Of a stretch of 32,653 nucleotides of DNA, positions 15,998 to 24,960 are shown in pieces. Position 1 is the first letter of the stretch; each line of letters opens with the position of its first letter. The notes under the pieces are model-generated. The model made no database searches and had not been told where the DNA came from. It saw only the letters and a list, made by a program, of their open reading frames with translations. Both the position numbers and the translations under genes were made by a program. Source of the DNA: PCC-6406 sp964353225 (GTDB lineage: Bacteria > Cyanobacteriota > Cyanobacteriia > Phormidesmidales > Phormidesmidaceae); assembly GCA_964353225.1 (NCBI GenBank), contig CAYGVA010000026.1:1-32653 (forward strand), written 5' to 3'.

Positions 15998-18900
15998 ATG
16001 GCGGAGCAAGGAATGAATCAAGCTGGGATGATCTTCAGAAATAGAGTGATTGATAAGAAACAGCTCAAAAAACTTGTTTCTTGGTCATTCGAAAATTTTG
16101 GGACAGCAAGAACTGCTCAGATGGCAGATGAGATTAAGGGTCTTGGTTTCCATTACGCAACCAGAGCCGGCGTCTCGATCAGTGTTGAGGATCTTCAGGT
16201 TCCGCCAGAGAAACGTCAACTGCTAGAAGCAGCTGATGAAGAAATTAGGAGTACAGAGGAGAGATATACGCGGGGTGAAATCACCGAAGTAGAAAGATTC
16301 CAAAAGGTTATTGATACCTGGAATGGAACCAGTGAAGAGCTGAAAGATCAGGTTGTCACTAATTTCCGTAAGAATAATCCGCTTAATTCGGTTTATATGA
16401 TGGCCTTCTCTGGGGCTAGGGGAAATATCTCCCAAGTGCGGCAGCTTGTGGGGATGAGAGGGCTAATGGCCAACCCTCAGGGGGAAATTATTGACCAGCC
16501 GATCAGAACCAATTTCCGCGAGGGTCTTTCTGTTACCGAGTATATTATTTCTTCCTATGGCGCTCGAAAAGGGTTGGTAGACACGGCCCTCAGAACTGCC
16601 GATTCAGGTTACTTGACCCGACGCCTTGTTGACGTATCGCAGGATGTCATCATTCGCGAGAATGATTGCGGTACAGAAAGAGGTATTCCTCTAGAAAGCA
16701 TGACAGCGGGCGATCGCGTCCTCATTCCCCTTTCCGATCGCTTGATGGGACGGGTTGCGGCCCGAGATGTTTTGCACCCTGAAACTGGTGAGGTTTTAGC
16801 GGCGCGAAATCAGGTTATCTCTGAGCACTTGGCCGAGGAAATTTATGCTGAGGGCGTCAAAGATGTCTTTGTGCGCTCTGCGCTAACTTGTGAAGCAACT
16901 CGATCTGTTTGTTGCCATTGTTACGGTTGGAGCCTTGCCCACTTTGACATGGTCGACTTAGGTGAAGCCGTTGGAATCATTGCGGCACAATCCATTGGTG
17001 AACCCGGTACTCAGCTCACCATGAGAACTTTCCACACCGGGGGAACATTTACCGGAGAAATGACCCCTCAAGTTCGAGCTAGCTTTGACGGGGTCGTTAA
17101 GCTACCTAAGCGGTTTAAGAATCGAGGTTTTCGGACTCGCCATGGGGAAGATGCCCTGATTTTAGAAAGCAATACCGAGCTTGTTGTTGAACATGGCTCC
17201 AACGTCCAAAAAGAGGTTCTTCCCCAAGGTTCGATTTTATTCGTCAAAAATGGGGCGCGAGTAGCAAAAGAGCAATTGCTTGTAGAAATGCCTACCGCTA
17301 GCCGAGTACGCAAGGTCACGGAAAAAGCGGCAAAAGACGTCACCAGTGATCTCTCGGGAGAAGTTAAATTTGCTGGGCTAGTTCAAGAAGAGAAGAAGGA
17401 CCGCCAAGGCAACACGACACACTTGGCACAGCGTGGTGGGCTGTTGTGGGTATTGTCAGGGGAAGTCTATAACCTCCCTCCCAACGCCGAACCCGTAGTC
17501 AAAAACAGCGATCACGTTGAGACGGATGGGATTTTAGCTGAAACCCGCCAGGTAACAGAGCGGGGCGGGCTGGTCCGTCTACCTGAGATAGAGGAGGGTA
17601 AGACAACCCGAGAAGTGGAAGTCATCACTTCCTCCGTTGTGCTTAATCAAGCAGAAGTCACGATGGAAAGTGGCCAAGCCGGTGAACATTATGTGGTTGA
17701 GACCGCTAATGGGCAGCGCTTCTCTTTGATTGCAACCCCAGGAACAAAGGTTGCTAGTAATGCGGTGGTTGCCGAACTTGAGGATGATAAGTACCACACC
17801 CAGACGGGTGGTGTCCTTCATTACTCTGGTGTTGAGGCCGCGAAGAAAGGGAAAGCCAAACAGGGTTACGAAGTCAGCAAGGGCGGGACGCTACTGTGGA
17901 TTCCTGAAGAAACCCATGAGGTGAACAAGGATATTTCTTTGTTACTGGTTGAGGATGGGCAGTACATCGAAGCCGGCACAGAGGTTGTCAAGGATATTTA
18001 CAGTCAAAACAGCGGTGTCGTAGAAGTCACTCAGAAGAATGACATTCTTCGGGAAGTGGTTGTCAAGCCTGGCGATTTGCACATGGTGGATAACCCTGAG
18101 ACGGTCATGGATAGGGATCGCACCATTGTTCCGCCTGGGGAAACTTTGATGTCAGGGCTTTCAACTCAAGCCCTCTCCTATGTGGAATATGTTGAGACCC
18201 CTGAAGGACCGGCATTGCTCTTACGTCCAGTAGAAGAGTATGCCGTTCCTGATGAACCGCAAGTGCCGAGTCAAGATGCCATTAGCGATACGGGTAGTGC
18301 TATTCGCTTACGGGCTGTGCAGCGCATTTCTTTCAAAGATGGTGAGCGGGTTAAGGCGGTTGAGGGTAGAGAACTTCTGCGCACTCAACTCGTACTGGAA
18401 ATTGGCGAAGAGTCTTCTCATCTTGAAGCAGATGTTGAGCAAGTCCCTGACGAGACAGATCCTGAGACCATGCGTCTACAGCTGGTCATCCTTGAATCTA
18501 TTGCCATTCGTCGCGATGTTGTTGCCGATCAAACTCAGGGTAGTACCCTGACGCGTCTATTAGTCGAAGATGGCCAAAAAATTGAGCCCGGCGCTGTGGT
18601 GGCTCGTACAGAGATTCAGTGTAAGGAGGCTGGAGAGGTTAGGGGGATTTTAGAGGGGGCAGAGGCTATCCGACGCATCCTCGTTATGCGTGATAGCGAC
18701 CTCATCACGATTGAACTTGATGGCAAGGCAGCATTGGTGAGTGAAGGGGATTTGATCGTTGCTGGTACTGAAGTGGCATCGGGTTTGCATATTGATGAAT
18801 CTGCCCAAGTCATACGTATTACTGATGCCAACCTTGTACTCCGCCTAGCGCGTCCTTATCGCGTCTCTACTGGTGCTGTCTTGCACATTGCTGATGGCGA

Positions 18901-19972
18901 CTTGGTTCAGCGTGGAGATAAGTTGGTTTTGCTGGTCTTCGAAAGAGCCAAAACCGGTGATATTATCCAAGGCTTGCCACGGATTGAAGAACTATTAGAG
19001 GCACGAAAACCTAAGGAAGCCTGCGTTTTGTCTGAGCGTCCAGGGACTGCACAAGTCAGCTTTTCGGATGATGAAACGGTTGAGGTGAAGATTGTTGAAG
19101 CGGATGGAGTGGTGACAGACTATCCGATTAATCCTGGACAGAATATGCTGGTCAGTGATGGTCAGCAGGTGGAGACCGCTGAGCCACTAACCGATGGACC
19201 TGCAAATCCTCACCAAATCTTAGAGGTCTTTTTCAACTACTATTTGGCCCTGGGCGAAGGAACCCATGATGCAGCCATGAAAAGCTTGCAGCAGGTGCAA
19301 AGTTTCTTGGTGAATGAAGTTCAATCGGTTTATCAATCCCAAGGAATTGATATTTCTGACAAACACATTGAAGTGATTGTCAGGCAGATGACCTCTAAAG
19401 CCCGCGTGGAGGATGGTGGCGATACGACAATGTTGCCGGGTGAGTTAATGGAGATTTACCAGATTGAGCAAGTCAATGAGGCGATGTCAATTACTGGTGG
19501 TGCGCCAGCTCAATACACGCCCATGCTGTTAGGGATTACCAAAGCCTCTCTCAATACTGACAGCTTTATTTCTGCCGCCAGTTTCCAAGAGACTACTCGT
19601 GTCTTAACAGAAGCAGCTATTGAGGGTAAATCGGATTGGCTACGGGGCTTGAAAGAGAACGTAATTATTGGTCGTCTCATCCCAGCTGGTACGGGTTTTA
19701 ATGCCTATGAAGAGCCGGTGGCACCGGAAGTCGATGCTAATCCCTATGACGGCAACCTCATAGACGATACGTTGGCCCGTGAGGTGTTAGATGATAAAAC
19801 GGCTCGGGCTTATGAGCTTGAAGGAGGCTTAGGTATTCTTGATGACGAGGTTGTTGGTGTTGCCCAGGAGAACGGAGATTCAGGGGAAAAATCCTCTCTC
19901 CCTTCTGAAGCAATCTCTGACATTGTGAATAATGGTGATGTGCTGATCGACGACAATAGTGCCAAGCTATAG
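15998..19972 (+). CDS. rpoC2: DNA-directed RNA polymerase subunit beta' (C-terminal part, RpoC2)
   Basis: This 1324-residue protein forms the C-terminal part of beta'. Residues of about 60-350 hold the first conserved region, including NPLNSVYMMAFSGARGNISQ, the zinc-ligand cysteines TCEATRSVCCHCYGW (near 297-311), and the trigger-loop and bridge-side GEAVGIIAAQSIGEPGTQLT followed by MRTFHTGG. A long insertion of repeated sandwich-barrel hybrid motifs (SI3, about 350-970, rich in 'VEDGQ', 'GTEV' and 'GDLIV' turns) separates this from IIQGLPRIEELLEARKPKEA near 985 and the C-terminal DKHIEVIVRQMTSKARVEDG. The SI3 insertion and the size are diagnostic of cyanobacteria. The ATG at 15998 has only a weak purine-rich site. 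The C-terminal 80 residues are acidic and low in conserved features. Confidence 0.99.
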   Translation: MAEQGMNQAGMIFRNRVIDKKQLKKLVSWSFENFGTARTAQMADEIKGLGFHYATRAGVSISVEDLQVPPEKRQLLEAADEEIRSTEERYTRGEITEVERFQKVIDTWNGTSEELKDQVVTNFRKNNPLNSVYMMAFSGARGNISQVRQLVGMRGLMANPQGEIIDQPIRTNFREGLSVTEYIISSYGARKGLVDTALRTADSGYLTRRLVDVSQDVIIRENDCGTERGIPLESMTAGDRVLIPLSDRLMGRVAARDVLHPETGEVLAARNQVISEHLAEEIYAEGVKDVFVRSALTCEATRSVCCHCYGWSLAHFDMVDLGEAVGIIAAQSIGEPGTQLTMRTFHTGGTFTGEMTPQVRASFDGVVKLPKRFKNRGFRTRHGEDALILESNTELVVEHGSNVQKEVLPQGSILFVKNGARVAKEQLLVEMPTASRVRKVTEKAAKDVTSDLSGEVKFAGLVQEEKKDRQGNTTHLAQRGGLLWVLSGEVYNLPPNAEPVVKNSDHVETDGILAETRQVTERGGLVRLPEIEEGKTTREVEVITSSVVLNQAEVTMESGQAGEHYVVETANGQRFSLIATPGTKVASNAVVAELEDDKYHTQTGGVLHYSGVEAAKKGKAKQGYEVSKGGTLLWIPEETHEVNKDISLLLVEDGQYIEAGTEVVKDIYSQNSGVVEVTQKNDILREVVVKPGDLHMVDNPETVMDRDRTIVPPGETLMSGLSTQALSYVEYVETPEGPALLLRPVEEYAVPDEPQVPSQDAISDTGSAIRLRAVQRISFKDGERVKAVEGRELLRTQLVLEIGEESSHLEADVEQVPDETDPETMRLQLVILESIAIRRDVVADQTQGSTLTRLLVEDGQKIEPGAVVARTEIQCKEAGEVRGILEGAEAIRRILVMRDSDLITIELDGKAALVSEGDLIVAGTEVASGLHIDESAQVIRITDANLVLRLARPYRVSTGAVLHIADGDLVQRGDKLVLLVFERAKTGDIIQGLPRIEELLEARKPKEACVLSERPGTAQVSFSDDETVEVKIVEADGVVTDYPINPGQNMLVSDGQQVETAEPLTDGPANPHQILEVFFNYYLALGEGTHDAAMKSLQQVQSFLVNEVQSVYQSQGIDISDKHIEVIVRQMTSKARVEDGGDTTMLPGELMEIYQIEQVNEAMSITGGAPAQYTPMLLGITKASLNTDSFISAASFQETTRVLTEAAIEGKSDWLRGLKENVIIGRLIPAGTGFNAYEEPVAPEVDANPYDGNLIDDTLAREVLDDKTARAYELEGGLGILDDEVVGVAQENGDSGEKSSLPSEAISDIVNNGDVLIDDNSAKL

Positions 19973-20002
19973 CCTATTGTGAAAGTTGATCGGTAGGTAT
20001 AA

Positions 20003-20066
20003 GAGAATACTGGCTATGGCGCTTTGAAGCGAATCTGTAGTAGCTGGTATTCTCAATTTTCTTGAG
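20003..20066 (+). terminator. Structured terminator of the rpoB-rpoC1-rpoC2 operon
   Basis: GAGAATAC (20003-20010) pairs with GTATTCTC (20047-20054), and the stem continues through TGGCTA/TAGCTG using two G-U pairs. An inner hairpin CGCTT-TG-AAGCG sits inside the loop. The large stem is followed by AATTTTC, and CTCAA-TTTTC-TTGAG forms a further short alternative hairpin. The position 31 bases after the rpoC2 stop supports a terminator. The remainder of the gap to 20350 (about 285 bases) shows no gene that I can support. Confidence 0.65.
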
Positions 20067-20350
20067 ATGGATACTGCTGCAGGCGGACGATTTCTGGAAA
20101 AGAAGGGCTCTACCGATCCCATTATGCGAATGTTCGTCGCGAACATCTTGGCAGGTCGAAAATGCTTGAAACCCTTGATTTCTGGATCGTTCAGGATGAT
20201 TTGGCATATTGAGTCCCGGAGAGCCAAAAGAAGTTACTGGTTTGTCTGTGCGAGAGTACGTGCCGATGTTGAGAGTTGTCTTGGCATGTATGCACAAGCA
20301 TGAACCCTGTTTTGATTACCCCCGACAGCATTAGCTGGGATGTGGCGACC

Positions 20351-21355
20351 TTACCCCAACCAACAGGCGACTGGGTATAGTAAATATTCCAGAAAGAAGA
20401 GCTGCCAAATAAATTGGTAGAAGGCTGAGAAGGTCAGGCGCTTTTTGACTGGCTCATCTTGGTCTTGATGGGGCAACGCTACCTGCAGGCTCCGCCACCA
20501 AAATACCCCCAAAATCGTCCCATGGGCCATGCCTAAAAAGCCTGCGCTTAGCCCTGTAATCCAGGGGGCTGCCCCCGCTACCCCCACGTAACACAGTGTC
20601 AAAATCCCACGGGCGATATTAAATACCCGCTGCTGACCTAGCCGCACTGTAAACGTACTGATGTTGAAATGGCGATCGCCTTCTAAATCTGGGATGTCTT
20701 TAAAAATTGCAATAACAACGCTGAACATCACAATAAACGCCGTCAGCCCCCAGAGCTTGCCAGGGATGGTGAGTGATAGCCCCAACTGGCTGCTGTAATG
20801 CCAAAATAGCCCCACATTAACTACCGCTCCCCGCACTGTCAAAATGCAGATTGAGGCCCAAAACGGAAATCGCTTGAGCCGCGTTGGTGGTGATGAGTAG
20901 GCTGTACCAATCATCAAACTGGTGAGAATGGTGGCTAGTAGAAACCAGCTCCCCAACATCGAGAGCAGGACACTGATTGCTCCCGCCATCCCCACAATCC
21001 ACCAGGCATCCTTGGGTGAAAACTCCCCCGCTGCAAGCGGTAAGTGGGGTTTATTAATGCGATCGATCTCGACATCTTCGATTTGGTTGAGACCAACGAT
21101 ATAGATATTTCCCGCCAGGCAAGCCAGCAGCGGCAAAAATAGCGAAAATGGATTGAGTAACGGTGTCCTGGGTAAAACCGCCGTTTGAACCAGCGTCCAG
21201 GTGATCGCAAACACCCCAATTACGCTGAGGCTGGTGCCGACGATGGTGTGGGGGCGCGAAAACTTCCAGAAGGCATTCAGCCAGGGCAAAGGGGTGCGAA
21301 ATAGACTCAGCTGTGGCGACATCTGGGGGGGAGGGCGAGAGAAACTAGAGCCCAT
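20351..21355 (-). CDS. hpt: Homogentisate phytyltransferase (tocopherol biosynthesis)
   Basis: This 334-residue UbiA-superfamily prenyltransferase has about nine membrane segments. The first Asp-rich motif is NQIEDVEIDRINKPHLPLA (N90, D94 and D98) and the second is FKDIPDLEGDRHF (D220, D223 and D227), which bind Mg2+ and the prenyl diphosphate. FWKFSRPHTIVGTSLSV near residue 30, together with the HLPLAAGEFS stretch, matches cyanobacterial Slr1736-type HPT, which joins phytyl diphosphate to homogentisate in the first committed step of tocopherol synthesis. The ATG at 21355 is chosen because the upstream frame runs back into the DUF2288 gene. The two genes are only 5 bases apart and probably co-transcribed. 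A solanesyl or geranylgeranyl substrate cannot be excluded from sequence alone. Confidence 0.9.
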   Translation of the reverse strand: MGSSFSRPPPQMSPQLSLFRTPLPWLNAFWKFSRPHTIVGTSLSVIGVFAITWTLVQTAVLPRTPLLNPFSLFLPLLACLAGNIYIVGLNQIEDVEIDRINKPHLPLAAGEFSPKDAWWIVGMAGAISVLLSMLGSWFLLATILTSLMIGTAYSSPPTRLKRFPFWASICILTVRGAVVNVGLFWHYSSQLGLSLTIPGKLWGLTAFIVMFSVVIAIFKDIPDLEGDRHFNISTFTVRLGQQRVFNIARGILTLCYVGVAGAAPWITGLSAGFLGMAHGTILGVFWWRSLQVALPHQDQDEPVKKRLTFSAFYQFIWQLFFLEYLLYPVACWLG

Positions 21356-21360
21356 GGGGG

Positions 21361-21654
21361 TTAGGAGGTTTCCTGAATCAGGACGTAAGGCTGGACAATC
21401 AATGTCTGGAATTCTCGGGAGCGATCGCGATCCCAATCCTCTAACTGTTCTGCGGTGGGTTTGGCAATTAGTGCCTCACTGATCCAACGATTGACGACTG
21501 TGACCTGATCGTTGGCGATGGCGACCCCCACCTCCACCAACGCCAACCCAGGGGTGACTACGACCAGTGTGTCCCTTGCTGCATGGGGTAAGAGGTTATG
21601 CCACGGGGCGGCTCCCACCAGATTGGCGAGTTCATCATGTAGGGCTTGGGTCAT
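21361..21654 (-). CDS. DUF2288 family protein
   Basis: This 97-residue soluble protein matches the DUF2288 family as I recall it. Characteristic stretches are APWHNLLPHAARDTLVVV, ALVEVGVAIANDQVTVVNRW, and EALIAKPTAEQLEDWD followed by FQTLIVQPYVLIQE. The function of the family is not known, no catalytic residues are apparent, and there is no signal or membrane segment. It starts at ATG 21654, ends 5 bases before homogentisate phytyltransferase, and follows the PlsC-like gene by 67 bases on the same strand. Whether it has any link with tocopherol synthesis cannot be told from position alone. Confidence 0.85.
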   Translation of the reverse strand: MTQALHDELANLVGAAPWHNLLPHAARDTLVVVTPGLALVEVGVAIANDQVTVVNRWISEALIAKPTAEQLEDWDRDRSREFQTLIVQPYVLIQETS

Positions 21655-21721
21655 ATCAGCAAGGGCAGGGGGTGGGAAATTATTTTACCGTGCTCAGTTC
21701 ATCCCTCGAAGTTTACGGGTT

Positions 21722-22378
21722 CTAGCGGCCCTGATCATGGAGGTAATGGATAGCGTCTACGCAGTGTTGGGTAGTGGTCTCCAGCTCGTTCCGAGCAGTT
21801 GACGCTGGTGGATTCAATAGCGTGCCGATTCGGACCGTCAAGGGCACGGCGCGGGGAAAATTGCCTTTGCTAAAGATGCGGTGACTGCCCCATAGGCTGA
21901 CTGGCAAAATCGGCACTTGAGCTTTCGCGGCGATCAAGGCTGCCCCTAATTTTGGGGCAGGAATACGACCATCGGACGTACGGGTGCCCTGCAGGAAAAT
22001 CCCCACGGCCCAACCCTGATCCAGCTGCTGTAGGGCAGAGCGGATGGCACTGCGATCGGCGGATCCCCGCTTCACTGGATAGGCCCCATAGAGGCGAATG
22101 GCCGGGCCTAAAACCGGCACCCGAAATAGTTCTTCCTTGGCCATGTAGGATACGGGGCGGCGCATACAAACGGAGACAATGGGCGGGTCAAAATCACTAG
22201 CATGGTTGGCCACTACTAACAGCGGGCCGCGCTGGGGTACATTCTCGACCCCATGGATGTGTCCCCGAAAGTAACCATGGAACATGGGGCTCACCACCGA
22301 CCATTTGAACAGGCGGTAGAGGGCTAAACTCACGGGCGATTCGCGATCGCGACTTAGGGTCAAAACATCAAACTCCAA
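21722..22378 (-). CDS. plsC: 1-acyl-sn-glycerol-3-phosphate acyltransferase (PlsC-like)
   Basis: This protein of up to 218 residues is of the PlsC/LPLAT family, which transfers an acyl group to lysophosphatidate to form phosphatidate at the cytoplasmic face of the membrane. Catalytic motif I, NHASDFDPP (H59 and D64, the HX4D pair), is intact, and PVKRGSADRSAIRSAL corresponds to motif II. Motif III reads FLQGTRTSDG where classical members have FPEGTRS, so the key Glu is Gln. Motif IV is present as VPILPVSL. The frame opens with TTG at 22378, overlapping fabD by 11 bases. An in-frame GTG at 22330 (V17) is an alternative start. Overlap with fabD suggests coupled expression of acyl-chain initiation and phospholipid acylation. 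Confidence 0.85.
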   Translation of the reverse strand: MEFDVLTLSRDRESPVSLALYRLFKWSVVSPMFHGYFRGHIHGVENVPQRGPLLVVANHASDFDPPIVSVCMRRPVSYMAKEELFRVPVLGPAIRLYGAYPVKRGSADRSAIRSALQQLDQGWAVGIFLQGTRTSDGRIPAPKLGAALIAAKAQVPILPVSLWGSHRIFSKGNFPRAVPLTVRIGTLLNPPASTARNELETTTQHCVDAIHYLHDQGR

Positions 22379-23258
22379 ATGCTTGCAACTGTGCCAAAGT
22401 CCCTACATTTACCAGCTTGAGGGTTTTACAGGTCCGTTTGATCAGGCCAGTCAAGATGTTGCCAGGTCCCACTTCTATGACCTGCTCAACCCCTGATGTT
22501 GGCAACTGCAAAGTGATTTCCCGCCACCGCACCGAGCCGGTCATCTGTGCCGTCAATCGCTGCTTGAGGATATCGCCATCGGTGGTGGGGGCGGGGTCAA
22601 CATTAGACAAAACCGGTAGGTTTGCCGTTTGGAACGCGACGGCATCCAAGATCTCTTGAAACTCGCGGGCGGCTGGGGCCATCAGGGGAGAGTGGAAGGC
22701 CCCGCTCACATTGAGTTTGATGGCGCGCTTAGTTTTGATGCTGCTAACAACGGCATCCACAGCCTTGGGCGTCCCTGAAATGACGACTTGCCCAGGGTTG
22801 TTGTCATTGGCCAGCACCACCCCTTCCGTAGCGGCAAGTGTGGCATCCAATTCCTCACGGTCAAAGCCCATCAGCGCGGCCATGTCCCCTTCAGAGGCTT
22901 GGGACATCAGTTCTGCTCGACGCTTAACCAGCCGCAACCCAGCACTAAAATCGAATACTCCCGCAGCGTAAAGGGCGACATATTCGCCCAGGCTGTGTCC
23001 GGCCACAACGTCGGGCACGTGCCCTTGCTCCCGCAATAAATCCACCAGCAGACTTTCTAAGACGTAAAGGCAGGGCTGGGTGTACAGGGTATTGGAAACC
23101 TTGTCATCGGGGCTTTGGCAGACAGCAGGGATAGACCACCCCAAGATGCTCTCAGCGATAGCCAGTCGATCCTGGGCAGCCTCCAATGCCAGCAAATCCG
23201 CACCCATTCCCACCGCTTGCGATCCCTGTCCGGGAAACACCCATGCTGTCTTGACCAT
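22368..23258 (-). CDS. fabD: Malonyl-CoA:acyl carrier protein transacylase
   Basis: This 296-residue enzyme moves the malonyl group from CoA to acyl carrier protein for fatty acid elongation. It starts MVKTAWVFPGQGSQAVGMG, with the family GQGSQ loop. The nucleophile Ser is in VAGHSLGEY (S89), an Arg in VKRRAELM (about R114) binds the malonyl carboxylate, and the catalytic His is in SGAFHSPLM (H189). GPGNILTGLIKR near the C-terminus is also typical. The ATG at 23258 is preceded by AGGAG at suitable spacing. The frame extends 19 codons upstream without support. It overlaps the PlsC-like gene by 11 bases. It is not beside fabH or plsX, which lie about 7.5 kb away on the other strand. Confidence 0.96.
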   Translation of the reverse strand: MVKTAWVFPGQGSQAVGMGADLLALEAAQDRLAIAESILGWSIPAVCQSPDDKVSNTLYTQPCLYVLESLLVDLLREQGHVPDVVAGHSLGEYVALYAAGVFDFSAGLRLVKRRAELMSQASEGDMAALMGFDREELDATLAATEGVVLANDNNPGQVVISGTPKAVDAVVSSIKTKRAIKLNVSGAFHSPLMAPAAREFQEILDAVAFQTANLPVLSNVDPAPTTDGDILKQRLTAQMTGSVRWREITLQLPTSGVEQVIEVGPGNILTGLIKRTCKTLKLVNVGTLAQLQAFGV

Positions 23259-23413
23259 GGTTACTCCTGTAAAAAAGCCATCTTTCACTCTCTCAGCAAA
23301 AGGGACTTTAGACAAAAGTCAGTCACCTAATGATTAATTATTTGTCGCCTTACCCGTCTCCGTCTGCCCTGCCCCTTTGTGCTCCTACTGCCTTGCGGCG
23401 AATCATCAAGGAG

Positions 23414-23920
23414 CTACGCGGTGATGGTTTCGTGAAATTCCGATTTCAAAATTGCCATTACCCATGCAGAGACAAAGCCATTGGGGGTTTTGACCGCTTC
23501 TCGCAGACAACCCTCTTCCACAAACCCTAGGCTCTCGTAGAGATGACGGGCACGGGCATTGGTCGTCATGACATCCAGCCAGAAACGGTTTGCCTGAAAA
23601 TTATTAAAGGCTTTAGCGATTAACTGCTTGAGGGCAGCACGACCATAGCCGTGCCCCTTAGCGGTGACCACGATGCGCTTCAGTAAGATCGTTTGATCAG
23701 GATCCTGGATCCCTAGAAAAATTGCATACCCCACCGCCTGGCCAGTGGCCGCATTGATAATAATCCAGTGACGCTCGTTGGGATGATTGCAAGCGCGTAG
23801 GTGACGCTGTGTTGACCACTGATGAATGAACTGGGCATTTTCTACGGATTGCTCGGCAGCCTTAACAAATGCCAAATCGGCTTCGGTCGTGGGTCGCAGC
23901 GTAATCGCTGAAATGGCCAT
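23414..23920 (-). CDS. GNAT-family N-acetyltransferase
   Basis: This 168-residue protein has the GNAT fold. It contains TLRPTTEADLAFVKAAEQS at the N-terminus, motif A with an acetyl-CoA pyrophosphate loop VTAKGHGYGRAALKQLI (the usual Q/R-x-x-G-x-G/A pattern), and motif B WLDVMTTNARARHLYESLGF, typical of RimJ/RimI-like enzymes. The substrate is unknown; protein N-termini, small amines or antibiotics are all possible in this family. It starts 11 bases after the upstream solute-binding protein gene on the same strand, so the two are probably co-transcribed. A 155-base spacer separates it from fabD downstream. No membrane segment is present. Confidence 0.85.
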   Translation of the reverse strand: MAISAITLRPTTEADLAFVKAAEQSVENAQFIHQWSTQRHLRACNHPNERHWIIINAATGQAVGYAIFLGIQDPDQTILLKRIVVTAKGHGYGRAALKQLIAKAFNNFQANRFWLDVMTTNARARHLYESLGFVEEGCLREAVKTPNGFVSAWVMAILKSEFHETITA

Positions 23921-23931
23921 AGATGCCCTAG

Positions 23932-24744
23932 CTAAAATGGGTAGGCCTTAAAGGGAATCCACTGACCCCACAACTTCGCTAAAGTACCGTCGGTGATGAG
24001 CGCGTTGAGACTATCATTCAGCGCATCTAGCAGCTCACGATTGCCTGGGAGCACCCCTACCCCAAAGGGACGATGGGTGGGGACCTGATATGCCACCCGC
24101 AAGCCGCTATCCTGAGCCTCTGCGGCAATCAGGAGTAATTCATCTTCGACGATCGCATCAATGCTGCCGTCATATAGGGCAACCAACATTTCGGCTAACA
24201 CGTGATCCTGCTCGGGGAAAGAAACCACCTCAAGATCAGGGGGGAACATCTCTAGCAACAGATGGGTGGTGCTGCCCTGCAACATTCCCACCCGCTTACC
24301 GCTGAGGTCACCTTTTGCCTCAATCGGGCTCTCTTCCTTCACCAAAACAGCCGTATCGAAACGACCATAGGGACGCGTAAAGTCAGCCCAAGCCCGTCGC
24401 TCTTGGGTAATGACTTGGTTGAACCAAATCACGTCATACTTGCCGGTACTAAGTTCGGTATAAAAGTCTTGCATGGGTATGGGAAACCAAACTGGCTCAA
24501 GACCCATGCGATCACAAACGGCTCTCACCACCGCCGGCTCGTATCCCAGCCGTTGCCCCTCATCCATAAAACTCATGGGACGAGCCACAATATTGCTAGT
24601 GGCAATAGAGAGTTGTCCGGGCTTAACTGTGATCAAATCCACGTTGGTTTGCACACCTAGAGTCTGTTGCACAGATTGTTCCCCCTGGTCCCCCGACAAC
24701 AAAGTCGCCAGTCGGTCCTGATTGTTTTGCTTACACGCTAGCAA
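23932..24744 (-). CDS. Periplasmic solute-binding protein of the SBP_bac_3 (amino-acid binding) family, N-terminus uncertain
   Basis: This protein of about 270 residues is of the family of ABC-type polar amino acid binding proteins. Features are MSFMDEGQRLGYEPAVVRAV (early ligand-binding strand), IWFNQVITQERRAWADFTRPY, LSGKRVGMLQGSTTHLLLEM and DGSIDAIVEDELLL, followed by FGVGVLPGNRELLDALNDSL and TLAKLWGQW. These give two lobes in the expected order. The only in-frame start is a TTG at 24744, giving MLACKQNNQ. LLAC is a lipobox, but the residues before it (preceding in-frame TAG at about 24780) contain no hydrophobic signal peptide and no start codon. The N-terminus is therefore probably truncated or shifted. 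No permease or ATPase gene is adjacent. The partner may be encoded elsewhere. Confidence 0.75.
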   Translation of the reverse strand: MLACKQNNQDRLATLLSGDQGEQSVQQTLGVQTNVDLITVKPGQLSIATSNIVARPMSFMDEGQRLGYEPAVVRAVCDRMGLEPVWFPIPMQDFYTELSTGKYDVIWFNQVITQERRAWADFTRPYGRFDTAVLVKEESPIEAKGDLSGKRVGMLQGSTTHLLLEMFPPDLEVVSFPEQDHVLAEMLVALYDGSIDAIVEDELLLIAAEAQDSGLRVAYQVPTHRPFGVGVLPGNRELLDALNDSLNALITDGTLAKLWGQWIPFKAYPF

Positions 24745-24960
24745 CTTGAACTGCCATCTGAGAAGATGACTGTCACCCTACACATCAACCTGATGGACTA
24801 CTGGTAGGGACAGACCCATCTAATCCAGGTGGAATAGTTGAGAGTGAATCGTTATCGATAACTAAGGTGTTGTTTGAAGATGCCTTAGATTACCCAATTT
24901 TGACTAAATAAAACCATAGACCCTGAATCATGGATCTAGAGTGACGTTAATCAAGCCGTT

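Noticed and set aside
19974..20303. Overlapping short frames on both strands after rpoC2
   Set aside because: They span the terminator-like structure, carry no family features and contradict each other; also a 26-codon frame at 20300-20380 runs into the hpt 3' end.
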